Positions 53,094-62,137 of a stretch of 64,000 bases of DNA are shown here, one piece after another. Position 1 is the stretch's first letter; the number at the start of each line of letters is the position of its first letter. The translations under genes were made by a program, and so were the position numbers. Below the pieces are notes generated by a model. It did no database searches. It was not told the origin of the DNA and saw only the letters and a list, made by a program, of their open reading frames with translations. This DNA is from UBA987 sp002292105 (GTDB lineage Bacteria > Bacteroidota > Bacteroidia > NS11-12g > UBA9320): positions 1,054,001 through 1,118,000 of the forward strand of contig OX044357.1 of the NCBI GenBank assembly GCA_943846675.1. The letters run 5' to 3'.

Positions 53094-53939
53094 ATGCAAT
53101 TGTATCCAGATAGTATAAACATTAAGGGCACATTATTCGATTTAACAACTCCCAAAGTGATGGGAATCTTAAATGCAACTGATAATTCATTTTACGATGG
53201 CGGTAAATTCCTACATAAGGATAAAGCATTGGAACACGCCGCTTTGATGCTGAAGGAAGGTGCAGACATTATTGATGTTGGAGGCGCAAGTTCTCGTCCA
53301 GGGGCAAAACCCGTTTCAAAGGAACAGGAACAGGATCGTGTACTCCCAATTATTGAGACCATCTCAACAGAGTTTCCGGAGGCAATCTTGTCGATCGATA
53401 CCAATTGTGGCGAAACGGCGGCCTTTAGTATACAGTCAGGTGCACATATAGTCAACGACATTAGCGCTGGAGATGATGATTCAGCTATGCTCGAAACCGT
53501 TGGGCGGCTCAAAGTGCCTTACATTGCTATGCATAAACAAGGAACACCGCAAACCATGCAAGAAAATCCGCAATACGCAGATGTTGTCTCCGACATTGTG
53601 CAGTACTTCTTGCAAAAACTAGAAAAATTCAAACAACATGGCATACACGATGTGGTGTTAGACCCGGGATTTGGTTTTGGGAAAACGGTTGACCATAACT
53701 ATGCACTGCTTAAAAATCTTCATGCATTACAAATATTGCTCAATGCGCCAATCCTGGTTGGCGTGTCTAGGAAGTCAATGATAAACAAAGTATTGCGCAT
53801 CAAGCCAGATGAAGCATTAAACGGTACCACTGTTTTACATGCTTGGGCTCTGCAAAATGGTGCCAATGTTTTGCGTGTACACGATGTGCTTGAAGCAAAG
53901 CAAGCAATACGCTTGTTCAAAAACTATAATAACGCCTAA
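53094..53939 (+). CDS. folP: Dihydropteroate synthase
   Basis: 281 aa from the ATG at 53094. Condenses dihydropterin pyrophosphate with p-aminobenzoate in folate synthesis. Motifs: VMGILNATDNSFYDGG (loop 1, usually ILNVTPDSF), DVGGASSRPGA (loop 2, usually GGESTRPG), SIDTN, NDISAG, VLDPGFGFGKT and GVSRKS. The loop 1 and loop 2 substitutions touch the sulfonamide-contact region. A longer frame from 53043 is rejected because the family starts near QLYPDSIN. Confidence 0.93.
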   Translation: MQLYPDSINIKGTLFDLTTPKVMGILNATDNSFYDGGKFLHKDKALEHAALMLKEGADIIDVGGASSRPGAKPVSKEQEQDRVLPIIETISTEFPEAILSIDTNCGETAAFSIQSGAHIVNDISAGDDDSAMLETVGRLKVPYIAMHKQGTPQTMQENPQYADVVSDIVQYFLQKLEKFKQHGIHDVVLDPGFGFGKTVDHNYALLKNLHALQILLNAPILVGVSRKSMINKVLRIKPDEALNGTTVLHAWALQNGANVLRVHDVLEAKQAIRLFKNYNNA

Positions 53940-53948
53940 TAAGGGACT

Positions 53949-54305
53949 ATGGTGAAAAAGAAAAAAATGAAAGATTTGAGTGATTTAGGTGGCATGGTCT
54001 TTAGTACCGATCCTAACTACACACCTGAAGAAGAGGAGGTAAATGAAGAATCCGTAGATCCTTCTCAACAAACCTTATATGTTTCCTATGATAAAAAGCA
54101 GAGAAAAGGAAAAGTAGTCACATTGGTGGAAGGGTTTGAAGGGCCTGAATCCGAACTTATTGAACTTGGTAAACATCTCAAACAGCGCTGCGGAGCTGGG
54201 GGTTCTGTAAAAGACGGAGAAGTGATTGTACAAGGTAACTTTGTTACTAAAGTCATGGATATACTCCTTAAGAAAGGCTTTAATGTGAAGAAAAAAGGAG
54301 GTTAA
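53949..54305 (+). CDS. SUI1/eIF1-like translation initiation factor (YciH type)
   Basis: 118 aa. The C-terminal domain (QTLYVSYDKKQRKGKVVTLVEGFEG, HLKQRCGAGGSVKDGEVIVQGNF, LLKKGFNVKKKGG) is the SUI1/eIF1 fold found in YciH. The N-terminal 40 residues are acidic. YciH can inspect initiation complexes, but its role in Bacteroidota is not fixed. It starts 9 bp after folP. Confidence 0.88.
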   Translation: MVKKKKMKDLSDLGGMVFSTDPNYTPEEEEVNEESVDPSQQTLYVSYDKKQRKGKVVTLVEGFEGPESELIELGKHLKQRCGAGGSVKDGEVIVQGNFVTKVMDILLKKGFNVKKKGG

Positions 54306-54307
54306 AA

Positions 54308-54337
54308 TTTGCTTTTGACATTAGAAGATTACCTTTG
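54308..54337 (+). promoter_or_regulatory. Promoter of pckA
   Basis: TTTG at 54308-54311, an 18-bp spacer and TACCTTTG at 54330-54337. The ATG follows at 54380, leaving a leader of about 35-40 nt. TACCTTTGCAC also occurs at rpsL and yidC. Confidence 0.75.
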
Positions 54338-54379
54338 CACCCTCAAAAAATTGAAGTAAAACAATAAAAAAGAGATTTA

Positions 54380-55972
54380 ATGAAAAATCATCCAATTATT
54401 GATCAAATCATCGACAATTCTAGTGAGGCGTATATAAACTTGACGCCTGATGAATTGATTGACCACGCATTAAAAAACAACGAAGGAAGGTTAACCTCTG
54501 ATGGCGCTTTAGCGGCAGACACTGGTGAGTTTACAGGACGGTCTCCAAAGGACAAATTTGTTGTGGAAGACGACATTACACGAGATACCGTGTGGTGGGG
54601 TAGTATTAATCAACCAATTGCACCAGAGAAGTTTGACTCTCTACTAAGCAAGGTTGTTAATCACTACAAAGGAAAAAACATTTATGTACGAGATGCATAT
54701 GCATGTGCTGACCCTACATACAGAATGAATATTGGCGTTGTAACAGAATCTGCTTACCAAAACTTATTCGCAAACAACTTATTTTTAAGACCTACGGCTG
54801 AAGAAGCAGCCAATCAAACTCCAGAATGGTTAGTAATTGCTGCACCAAGCTTTATGGCAGATGCAGCTGTAGACGGTACACGTCAACACAACTTTACCAT
54901 TGTTAATTTCACACAAAAAATTATCTTAATTGGTGGTAGTGGATATACAGGTGAATTGAAAAAAGGAATTTTCTCTGTGTTGAACTACACGCTTCCACAA
55001 AACGAAGGTGTATTGTCAATGCATTGTTCTGCAAATATTGGAGAAGAAGGTGATACTTCTATCTTCTTTGGACTTTCAGGAACGGGTAAAACTACCTTGT
55101 CTGCAGATCCAAACAGAAAATTAATCGGTGACGATGAGCATGGATGGGCAGATAACTCTGTGTTCAACTTCGAAGGAGGTTGTTATGCAAAATGCATCGA
55201 CTTAACCGAAGAAAAAGAACCTCAAATATGGAATGCCATTAAAAGAGGTGCATTGGTAGAAAACGTAAGATTCTTTGAAGGGTCTGACAAAGTGAACTAC
55301 GAAGACGTATCTGTAACACAAAATACACGTGTTGCTTACCCAGTTCACCATATCGACAATATTGCTGAGCCATCAGTAGGAGGAAAGCCTAAAAATATCT
55401 TCTTCTTAACCGCTGATGCATTTGGTGTGTTACCTCCAATTTCTAAATTGACTCCTGGGCAAGCTGGATATCACTTTATTAGTGGTTATACGGCAAAAGT
55501 AGCAGGAACTGAAGCAGGCGTTGTAGATCCAGAAGCTACATTTAGTGCGTGTTTCGGCGCTGCATTTTTACCATTACACCCGGCTAAATATGCGTCTATG
55601 TTGGGCGACAAAATGCGTGCATCTAATGTGAACGTGTGGTTGGTCAACACAGGATGGAGTGGAGGACCTTTTGGCATTGGTAGCAGAATGAGTCTAAGCA
55701 ATACACGTGCCATGATTACGGCCGCATTAACTGGCGAACTAGACAACGTTGATTACATCAATCACCCAGTGTTTGGATTGGCAATGCCAACTACTTGTCC
55801 TAACGTGCCAGACGAGGTGTTAAACCCTAGAAATACTTGGGCTGACAAAGAGAGCTATGACAAGAAAGCGAATCACTTAGCCGGATTGTTCAACAACAAC
55901 TTCGAAGAATTTGAAGCTGGTTCGAATGATGAAATTAAGGCTGCTGCGCCAAAAGCTACATCGGTAGCTTAA
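54380..55972 (+). CDS. pckA: Phosphoenolpyruvate carboxykinase (ATP)
   Basis: 530 aa, full length. Converts oxaloacetate and ATP to PEP, ADP and CO2 in gluconeogenesis. Kinase-1a motif GLSGTGKTTLS, kinase-2 LIGDDEHGW, and the oxaloacetate-binding GRSPKDKF are present. Strong promoter in front, terminator after. Confidence 0.97.
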   Translation: MKNHPIIDQIIDNSSEAYINLTPDELIDHALKNNEGRLTSDGALAADTGEFTGRSPKDKFVVEDDITRDTVWWGSINQPIAPEKFDSLLSKVVNHYKGKNIYVRDAYACADPTYRMNIGVVTESAYQNLFANNLFLRPTAEEAANQTPEWLVIAAPSFMADAAVDGTRQHNFTIVNFTQKIILIGGSGYTGELKKGIFSVLNYTLPQNEGVLSMHCSANIGEEGDTSIFFGLSGTGKTTLSADPNRKLIGDDEHGWADNSVFNFEGGCYAKCIDLTEEKEPQIWNAIKRGALVENVRFFEGSDKVNYEDVSVTQNTRVAYPVHHIDNIAEPSVGGKPKNIFFLTADAFGVLPPISKLTPGQAGYHFISGYTAKVAGTEAGVVDPEATFSACFGAAFLPLHPAKYASMLGDKMRASNVNVWLVNTGWSGGPFGIGSRMSLSNTRAMITAALTGELDNVDYINHPVFGLAMPTTCPNVPDEVLNPRNTWADKESYDKKANHLAGLFNNNFEEFEAGSNDEIKAAAPKATSVA

Positions 55973-55991
55973 CGATATAACATCTATTGTG

Positions 55992-56023
55992 AAGGCCGTT
56001 TCCGTAAGGAAGCGGCCTTTTTT
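55992..56023 (+). terminator. Rho-independent terminator of pckA
   Basis: AAGGCCG (55992-55998) pairs with CGGCCTT (56013-56019); the inner TTCC/GGAA extends the stem around a GTAA loop. A T run follows to 56023. It begins 20 bp after the pckA stop. Confidence 0.9.
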
Positions 56024-56184
56024 ATGCTATTGAGCCTTTTTTTATCACGGTTTAAACGGTGTGTTTTGTCCAAGATCGAATGTGCTGAGTTATTCAATTA
56101 TCTTAAAAATCAATGTGTTTACCGATAATTTCAAAGTGAGGGTTTCCTTTTCTGTGTTTGAAGTGTTAACCAATTTGAAAATCA

Positions 56185-56192
56185 TACCTTTG
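56185..56192 (+). promoter_or_regulatory. -7 element of yidC
   Basis: TACCTTTG, followed by CACCCC, lies 20 nt before the yidC ATG at 56213. A TTTG at 56157-56160 is 24 bp upstream, slightly far for a -33 element. Confidence 0.65.
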
Positions 56193-56212
56193 CACCCCGA
56201 AAATAGAAATGA

Positions 56213-58048
56213 ATGGATAAGAATTCGATCATTGGATATGTACTCATATTTGTAATTTTTGCAGGTTGGTTAGTATATAGTTCCAACAAGACAGAATTAG
56301 AACAACAGGCACAACAACAAGAACAATTGCGTCTTGATTCAATAGCACAAGCCAATAAAATTGATTCGCTTGAGCGTGTTGCGAGTCGACCGAAAGTTGC
56401 TGTAAACGCGGAAGCTTCGGTATCGACGGAAGCAAGTTTACCAATTGACTCAACACCTATTGTTGAAGAGAAACCTGAGGAGTTCTTCGGAATAAACAAT
56501 AGTAAAATTGATATTCAATTGACCAGCAAAGGTGGGTCTGTCAACAAAGTAGTTTTGGCGGAGTATCAACGCGCGGATTCTACACCACTTGTGCTAATCG
56601 AGCCAGGTAGCAATAACTTTTCTTATACCATTCCACTTAAGTCTGGGATTGTAGAAACAAGTGAACTTGACTTCACGGTAAAGGAAAAGAGTAATGACCA
56701 CATTACCTTGGAGCACAAATTTGCTACTGGTGGGTCTATCGAACAGATCTATACGTTAAGTGATGGATATCTCGTTGACTATGCATTTAGATTGGTTGAT
56801 TTACAAGAGAACATTGCTAGAAAACACAATTCGTATTCTTTAGCATGGGATATGCGCCTACCACTTCAAGAACGCACACTTGATAACGAAAGACGTGTGT
56901 CTACAGTATATTATAAATACAAAAGTGAAGACGATCCTGATAACTTGTCTGAAACAAGTGATGATGATGACGACTTACAAGCGGGTATTCATTGGTTAGC
57001 TTTTAAGCAGCAATTTTTCATGTCTACGCTTATTTTTCCGGAAGGACTTGATGAATCAGGTACCACTATTTCGGTTGAAAAACCAGAAGATGCAGAATAT
57101 GTGGGCGAAATGATGGCTGATTTGTCGTTGCCATATACGTTTGATAATGCCGACGAACATAAAATGCAATGGTACTTCGGACCAAACCATTACAAAACAT
57201 TAAAAAATCTAGACCTAGGAATGGAGGGAACCATCCAGTTAGGGCACTGGACTTTCAGTTGGGTCAACAAAGCAGTTGTTATACCCGTGTTTCATTGGTT
57301 GTCAAAATCCATTAAAAGCTATGGTGTAATCATCTTGCTTTTAACGCTGATGATCAAGCTTGTACTGATTTTTCCTATGTACAAGAGTTACTTGTCTACG
57401 GCTAAAATGAAGCTATTGAAGCCTGAACTGGAAGAAATTAAGGAGAAGGCGAATGGTGACATGACCAAAGTGCAGCAGGAGCAAATGAAGCTGTATAAAA
57501 AAGTGGGTGTAAGTCCGTTTGGAGGTTGTTTGCCACAGTTGGTTCAACTGCCAATCCTGATTGCACTCTTTAGGTTCTTTCCGAGTAGTATCGAGCTTCG
57601 TCAGAAAAGCTTTTTATGGGCAGACGATTTAAGTACGTACGATAATTGGCTGAAGTTTGGATTTGATGTTCCGCTATTGGGTGACCACTTAAGTTTGTTT
57701 ACCCTGTTAATGGCCGGTTCATCTTTGTTATATACCATTTATAACCAACAAAGTCAGGCAAGTATGAACAACCAAATGAAGTACATTATGTACTTAATGC
57801 CGGTTATGCTCTTGTTCTGGTTTAACAGCTACGCCGCTGGTTTAAGTTATTACTACTTCTTGGCAAACATGATAACGTTCGGTCAGAATTTCATATTTAG
57901 TAAATTCATTGTAGACGAGGATAAGATTCGTTTGCAAATGGAAGCCAATAAGAAGAAAAAAGTAACGGTTAAGCAGTCTCGTTTTCAAAAGAGATTAGAA
58001 GAAGCAGCTAAAAAAAGAGGGGTCGACCCTAAGAAACTTCGTCGTTAG
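56213..58048 (+). CDS. yidC: Membrane protein insertase YidC
   Basis: 611 aa. The N-terminal membrane anchor (IIGYVLIFVIFAGWLVY) is followed by a Gln/Glu-rich coil, a periplasmic beta domain (about 90-350) and the conserved insertase core with five membrane segments: SYGVIILLLTLMIKL, PLFGGCLPQLVQLPILIALF-like loops (VSPFGGCLPQLVQLPILIAL), and a C-terminal LMPVMLLFWFNSYAAGLSYYY. The tail is basic, for ribosome contact. It converges on the glycosyltransferase gene with a 20-bp overlap. Confidence 0.95.
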   Translation: MDKNSIIGYVLIFVIFAGWLVYSSNKTELEQQAQQQEQLRLDSIAQANKIDSLERVASRPKVAVNAEASVSTEASLPIDSTPIVEEKPEEFFGINNSKIDIQLTSKGGSVNKVVLAEYQRADSTPLVLIEPGSNNFSYTIPLKSGIVETSELDFTVKEKSNDHITLEHKFATGGSIEQIYTLSDGYLVDYAFRLVDLQENIARKHNSYSLAWDMRLPLQERTLDNERRVSTVYYKYKSEDDPDNLSETSDDDDDLQAGIHWLAFKQQFFMSTLIFPEGLDESGTTISVEKPEDAEYVGEMMADLSLPYTFDNADEHKMQWYFGPNHYKTLKNLDLGMEGTIQLGHWTFSWVNKAVVIPVFHWLSKSIKSYGVIILLLTLMIKLVLIFPMYKSYLSTAKMKLLKPELEEIKEKANGDMTKVQQEQMKLYKKVGVSPFGGCLPQLVQLPILIALFRFFPSSIELRQKSFLWADDLSTYDNWLKFGFDVPLLGDHLSLFTLLMAGSSLLYTIYNQQSQASMNNQMKYIMYLMPVMLLFWFNSYAAGLSYYYFLANMITFGQNFIFSKFIVDEDKIRLQMEANKKKKVTVKQSRFQKRLEEAAKKRGVDPKKLRR

Positions 58049-59189
58049 ACAACTTTTCTAGTTGTCTAAATTTTGACAACCAGACAGCGTTATCTAATGT
58101 TAACTTTTCGCCATTTCGGATATACCAAAATGAACGAACAGCGTCGTTAATGGGTATATTGGTGTATGCTTTGTCTCTTAAATAATGAACCAGTTTAAGC
58201 ATCCTAAATCCATTCATCCATCTGAAAATGTTTTGATGATATAGCGCATCAGACTTAGATTGTTTGCGGATTTTTACTTCAGTAATTGAAAAACCTTCGT
58301 CATTTAAGAATGCCTGAATGTCTATTGGAATCAGCGATAGACTAATGCCGCTTTCTACATTACTATTATGTATACTGCGAACGAGCTGAGCTATTAGCCG
58401 ATACACTTTTGGGTGATAGGTGTAATACGTTTTACAAATACTGTTGTTGTGCTTCTCAACGGCATGTCCGGTTCCAAAAGGTACACGGTCAGATGTACGT
58501 GCAGATGGGTAAACCGTACAAGTGTTAATCTCAAGTACGTTGCGGTAGGGGATGAGCTTATGCAAGAAGTAGAAGTCTTCTCCAGCTTTACGGAGATTCA
58601 TTCCTCCGAATGCCTTATAAGCGGTTCCTCTAACTGCCATGGAAGAACCTATGGTTTGGTAAGCGTAAGGATATCCTGTAAAGCGAAGGCCTTGATAATG
58701 ATAACGTAAAAACAGTTCGTAGTCTGTGATGGCCCCTTTTTCTGCTTCTTTATGTTCAAAATAGATGGTAGCAACATCGTGTTTTGGGTTGTTTCTAAAC
58801 GCTTGTTCGATTGACGTTAAGTAATTAGGCGAGCACGTGCAATCGGCATCGTAACATATGAGTATTGACTCTTTTTTGTTAACGGATAGTTCGTAAGCCA
58901 AATCCATTCCGAGCTTTCGGGCATGACCTACACCAGCAATTTTTTTGGGTACATTTTCAACATGCTCACAGACAATTTGAAGCCATGGTGGTTTGGTTTT
59001 TTCCCATTCTTTTATGTTGAAAACAGAAGCTTTGTTGCGTTTAATTACATCTGCGGACGAATCTTCGCTCGCATTGACAACAACAATTATTGTAACCGGA
59101 GTGGGAGGGATGTCGCATTGCGCAATACTATTAATTGCGCCGATGACGTCAGGCTCATTGTAACATGGTATGACGACAAATAACTCCAC
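58029..59189 (-). CDS. Glycosyltransferase family 2 protein
   Basis: 386 aa, without membrane segments. The GT-A start MELFVVIPCYNEPDVIGAI, the DxD-type ICYDADCTCSPN motif and an acceptor region (RKAGEDFYFLHKL, with the ED motif) are clear. It likely builds a surface glycan or modifies a lipid; the sugar and acceptor are unknown. Confidence 0.85.
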   Translation of the reverse strand: MELFVVIPCYNEPDVIGAINSIAQCDIPPTPVTIIVVVNASEDSSADVIKRNKASVFNIKEWEKTKPPWLQIVCEHVENVPKKIAGVGHARKLGMDLAYELSVNKKESILICYDADCTCSPNYLTSIEQAFRNNPKHDVATIYFEHKEAEKGAITDYELFLRYHYQGLRFTGYPYAYQTIGSSMAVRGTAYKAFGGMNLRKAGEDFYFLHKLIPYRNVLEINTCTVYPSARTSDRVPFGTGHAVEKHNNSICKTYYTYHPKVYRLIAQLVRSIHNSNVESGISLSLIPIDIQAFLNDEGFSITEVKIRKQSKSDALYHQNIFRWMNGFRMLKLVHYLRDKAYTNIPINDAVRSFWYIRNGEKLTLDNAVWLSKFRQLEKLSNDEVS

Positions 59190-59219
59190 GATGGAAAGGG
59201 TTTAAATGTAATTTGAAGG

Positions 59220-59849
59220 TTAAGGGTATAACCTTTTTCTTGTCCAAGCCGCATCTACTTTTTCGTAAGTTAGTCTGTCGTGTAAACGGCTTGCCCTGCC
59301 TTGCCAGAACTCAAAGCTTTTTGGACTAATGGCATAGCCACCCCAATGCGCTGGTCTTTCTATCGCATTACCCTCGTAATGCGCTTCCAGTGTTTTAAAC
59401 TTATCTTCCAATGCGTGACGTGAGGTTAATTCGTCACTTTGGCTAGATGCTATCGCACCAATCTGACTTTCTTTTGGTCTAGAATAGAAATAGTCATCAG
59501 ATTCCTTCGCTGCCACTTTAGATGCAATACCTTCTATACGCACTTGACGTTGTTGATCTCGCCAGAAAAACAAAATAGACACCTTGACGTTTTGTTCCAA
59601 TGCTTTTCCTTTTGAACTCTGGTAGTTTGTGTAAAAAACAAAATCACCGTCTTTAACCTCTTTGAGCAAAACAACGCGCGTTTGTGGTTGATCGTTGTGC
59701 GATGTGCTTACAATCATGATGTTTGGCTCAGGTTCTGTCTCACTAGCTTCTGAAAACCACAGATTAAACAGGGCATATGGATCTTTCCCTGCGTGTTCTT
59801 CGACAAGTTCGAATTTGTTATAGTCTACGCGTTTGTCTTTTAAGTCCAT
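59220..59849 (-). CDS. pdxH: Pyridoxamine 5'-phosphate oxidase
   Basis: 209 aa from the ATG at 59849. FMN-dependent; makes pyridoxal 5'-phosphate. Motifs TRVVLLKEVKDGDFVFYTNY, SILFFWRDQQRQVRIEG, and the C-terminal FEFWQGRASRLHDRL with TYEKVDAAWTRKRLYP are typical. A longer frame from 59864 would overlap ffh by 14 bp; the shorter start leaves a 1-bp gap and fits family N termini. Confidence 0.93.
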   Translation of the reverse strand: MDLKDKRVDYNKFELVEEHAGKDPYALFNLWFSEASETEPEPNIMIVSTSHNDQPQTRVVLLKEVKDGDFVFYTNYQSSKGKALEQNVKVSILFFWRDQQRQVRIEGIASKVAAKESDDYFYSRPKESQIGAIASSQSDELTSRHALEDKFKTLEAHYEGNAIERPAHWGGYAISPKSFEFWQGRASRLHDRLTYEKVDAAWTRKRLYP

Positions 59850-59850
59850 G

Positions 59851-61182
59851 CTATCTTCTTCCAAAGTTCGGCATATTTGGCATGCGTCTACCCGGCTTCT
59901 GTTTATTGAAGCTCTTCATCATCTTACGCATTTCATCAAATTGCTTCATTAATTTATTCACTTCAGTGATGGAATTACCACTTCCATTGGCGATTCTTTT
60001 ACGTCGAGAGCCGTCAATAATCTCTGGATTTTCTCTTTCCTGAACGGTCATAGATTTTATGATGGCTTCAACACCCTTAAACGAATCATCAGAAATGTCA
60101 ACGTCTTTAATCGCTTTACCAACACCTGGAATCATGCCCATCAAATCTTTGATGTTACCCATCTTTTTGATTTGCTCCAATTGCTTTAGGAAATCATCAA
60201 AGTTAAATTGGTTTTTACGTATCTTCTTCTGGATTCTTTCCGCTTCTTCCTGGTCGTAGGAGTCTTGTGCTTTTTCGACAAGTGAAACAATGTCACCCAT
60301 TCCAAGAATCCTGTTCGACATACGGTCTGGATGGAAAACAGACAGTGCGTCCATTTTTTCTCCGTTACTCACAAACTTTATAGGTTTGTTGACCACACTC
60401 TTGATAGAGAGCGCAGCACCACCACGTGTATCGCCGTCAAGTTTAGTCAGAACAACACCGTTGAAATCTAACACGTCGTTAAAGGCCTTTGCTGTGTTGA
60501 CGGCGTCCTGTCCCGTCATGGAGTCTACAACAAAAAGAATCTCATTTGGGTTGACTGCTTTTTTAACATCCCCAATTTCTTTCATCATCACCTCATCGAC
60601 ACTTAAACGACCTGCAGTATCTATAATAACTACATTGTTTTGGTGAAGCTTGGCATGTTTTATCGCGTTTTTAGCAATTTCTACTGGGTTCTTATTGTCC
60701 TCTTCTGTGTAAACGTCAACCTGAACCTGTTCGCCTAAAACTTTCAATTGGTCTATTGCCGCTGGACGGTAAACGTCACCTGCGACCAATAACGGGTTAC
60801 GGCCTTTACTTTTTAGGTATCGTGCAAACTTTCCTGAAAAAGTTGTTTTACCCGAACCTTGAAGACCAGCGATCAAGACAATTGCAGGAGATCCTGAAAG
60901 ATTGACTTCTTCCGTTTTACCTCCAAGTAAGGCTGTCAACTCATCGTTAACAATTTTAGTCATCAACTGCCCAGGAGAAACGCTTGTTAAAACGTTTTGT
61001 CCTAAAGCCTCGTCTTTAATCCGGTTAGTGAAGTCTTTAGCTATTTTATAGTTTACATCGGCGTCTATGAGGGCACGACGTATTTCTTTCACCGTTTCTG
61101 CAACGTTGATTTCAGATATTTTGCCTTGACCTTTTAGGGTCTGAAAAGCTTTCTCTAACTTACTTGATAAATTATCGAACAT
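59851..61182 (-). CDS. ffh: Signal recognition particle protein Ffh (SRP54)
   Basis: 443 aa. N domain, then GTPase G domain (AGLQGSGKTTFSGKFARYL, IIDTAGRLS, TKLDGDTRGGAAL), then the methionine-rich M domain (IKDLMGMIPGVGKAI, SRRKRIANGSGNSITEVNKLMKQF). It delivers membrane proteins to SecY and YidC, both encoded in this window. A good promoter lies in front; pdxH follows. Confidence 0.97.
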   Translation of the reverse strand: MFDNLSSKLEKAFQTLKGQGKISEINVAETVKEIRRALIDADVNYKIAKDFTNRIKDEALGQNVLTSVSPGQLMTKIVNDELTALLGGKTEEVNLSGSPAIVLIAGLQGSGKTTFSGKFARYLKSKGRNPLLVAGDVYRPAAIDQLKVLGEQVQVDVYTEEDNKNPVEIAKNAIKHAKLHQNNVVIIDTAGRLSVDEVMMKEIGDVKKAVNPNEILFVVDSMTGQDAVNTAKAFNDVLDFNGVVLTKLDGDTRGGAALSIKSVVNKPIKFVSNGEKMDALSVFHPDRMSNRILGMGDIVSLVEKAQDSYDQEEAERIQKKIRKNQFNFDDFLKQLEQIKKMGNIKDLMGMIPGVGKAIKDVDISDDSFKGVEAIIKSMTVQERENPEIIDGSRRKRIANGSGNSITEVNKLMKQFDEMRKMMKSFNKQKPGRRMPNMPNFGRR

Positions 61183-61201
61183 GGATATACAAATTGAACT
61201 G

Positions 61202-61233
61202 CAAACATAGCAAATCCCATGTCAGTAAAACAA
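61202..61233 (-). promoter_or_regulatory. Promoter of the ffh-pdxH operon
   Basis: Minus-strand TATGTTTG (61209-61202) with TTG at 61233-61231 and a 21-bp spacer. The ffh ATG at 61182 is 19 nt further on. Confidence 0.65.
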
Positions 61234-61235
61234 CA

Positions 61236-61261
61236 AAAGGCCGCCTTTTCAGGCAGCCTTT
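61236..61261 (-). terminator. Terminator-like hairpin after the large T9SS gene
   Basis: AAAGGC (61236-61241) pairs with GCCTTT (61256-61261), extended by GCCT/AGGC across one mismatch, with a TTTC loop. It lies 19 bp beyond the minus-strand stop at 61280. The T run on the minus strand is short. Confidence 0.65.
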
Positions 61262-61279
61262 CATACGATAAACGATTCG

Positions 61280-62104
61280 TTATCGCATTAGCCTAACAAG
61301 ACCTTTTTTATCGTAAACAACTCTGTCCAATCCGCTAATACGGATGTGGTATAAATAACTTTCCATTTCACAATCTTTACCCTTATACGTTCCGTCCCAT
61401 CCTGAATGCACTTCATTAGTCGCAAAAACTTCTTCACCCCATCGGTTATAGATTGTCATTTCATATTCTCTATATGTGCCGTCTTTTAGGAGATACATAA
61501 ATTTAGGGGTAGGTTTAAAAACAGGGTTATGGTCATCTTCATTTGGACTAAATGCATTCGGTATCCAAACAAGTGAAGAGCCTATCAATTGAATTTCATT
61601 TGAAGTACTCTGAATACTTGAATCGAAAGACACTGCAATAATGCGGAACACATATTCTCCTTCGATGTCCATGTGCTCGTCTTTGTCTACGAAGGCTGTT
61701 TGTGATCCGGGTACCTGCGCGATAGTTGTAAAGACACCATCATTTTTTATTTGTATACGATAGTACTCAACGCCATCATCCCAGCGCTCATAAGCTGTCC
61801 AAGACAAATGACTCATGTCGTTCATGTAAGAACCTTCTAACAGCATTGGTAGACCGATGTTCCCAACCACACCAGTAACACGACAGTGGTCAATAGTTTG
61901 AACAGTATAGATATAATGCTCTTGTGAAACATCTAAGTCGGCATCTACAAAAGACAATCCGTTTGTTACTTTAGAATCAATCACTGCTGTTCCAGTTACA
62001 TCGCGTTTGCAAACGAGATAATCTTTTGTATGTTGAAACAACGTTGAGTCCCAATGCACTTCAACGATATTGTTGTTGGTTACAGTGGCTACTTTCACAT
62101 CCAT
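61280..62104 (-). CDS. C-terminal part of a T9SS type B (gliding-motility C-terminal domain) protein
   Basis: 274 aa as drawn from the first ATG. It begins in the middle of a fibronectin-like domain and has a second such domain (MLLEGSYMNDMSHLSWTAYE...). The last 85 residues are the type B sorting domain: WIPNAFSPNEDDHNPVF, MTIYNRWGEEVF and GWDGTYKGK. The frame is the same as the upstream piece and open up to a TGA at 62140-62138. It has no signal peptide, so it cannot be exported alone. Best read as the 3' end of one gene broken by a nonsense codon. Confidence 0.75.
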   Translation of the reverse strand: MDVKVATVTNNNIVEVHWDSTLFQHTKDYLVCKRDVTGTAVIDSKVTNGLSFVDADLDVSQEHYIYTVQTIDHCRVTGVVGNIGLPMLLEGSYMNDMSHLSWTAYERWDDGVEYYRIQIKNDGVFTTIAQVPGSQTAFVDKDEHMDIEGEYVFRIIAVSFDSSIQSTSNEIQLIGSSLVWIPNAFSPNEDDHNPVFKPTPKFMYLLKDGTYREYEMTIYNRWGEEVFATNEVHSGWDGTYKGKDCEMESYLYHIRISGLDRVVYDKKGLVRLMR

Positions 62105-62137
62105 TGGTATCTCGTTACGAATATAATCTGGTCGATT

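Noticed and set aside
53051..53155. Upstream ATG for the DUF1599 gene
   Set aside because: It would overlap the start of folP and run through both a promoter element and non-family sequence.
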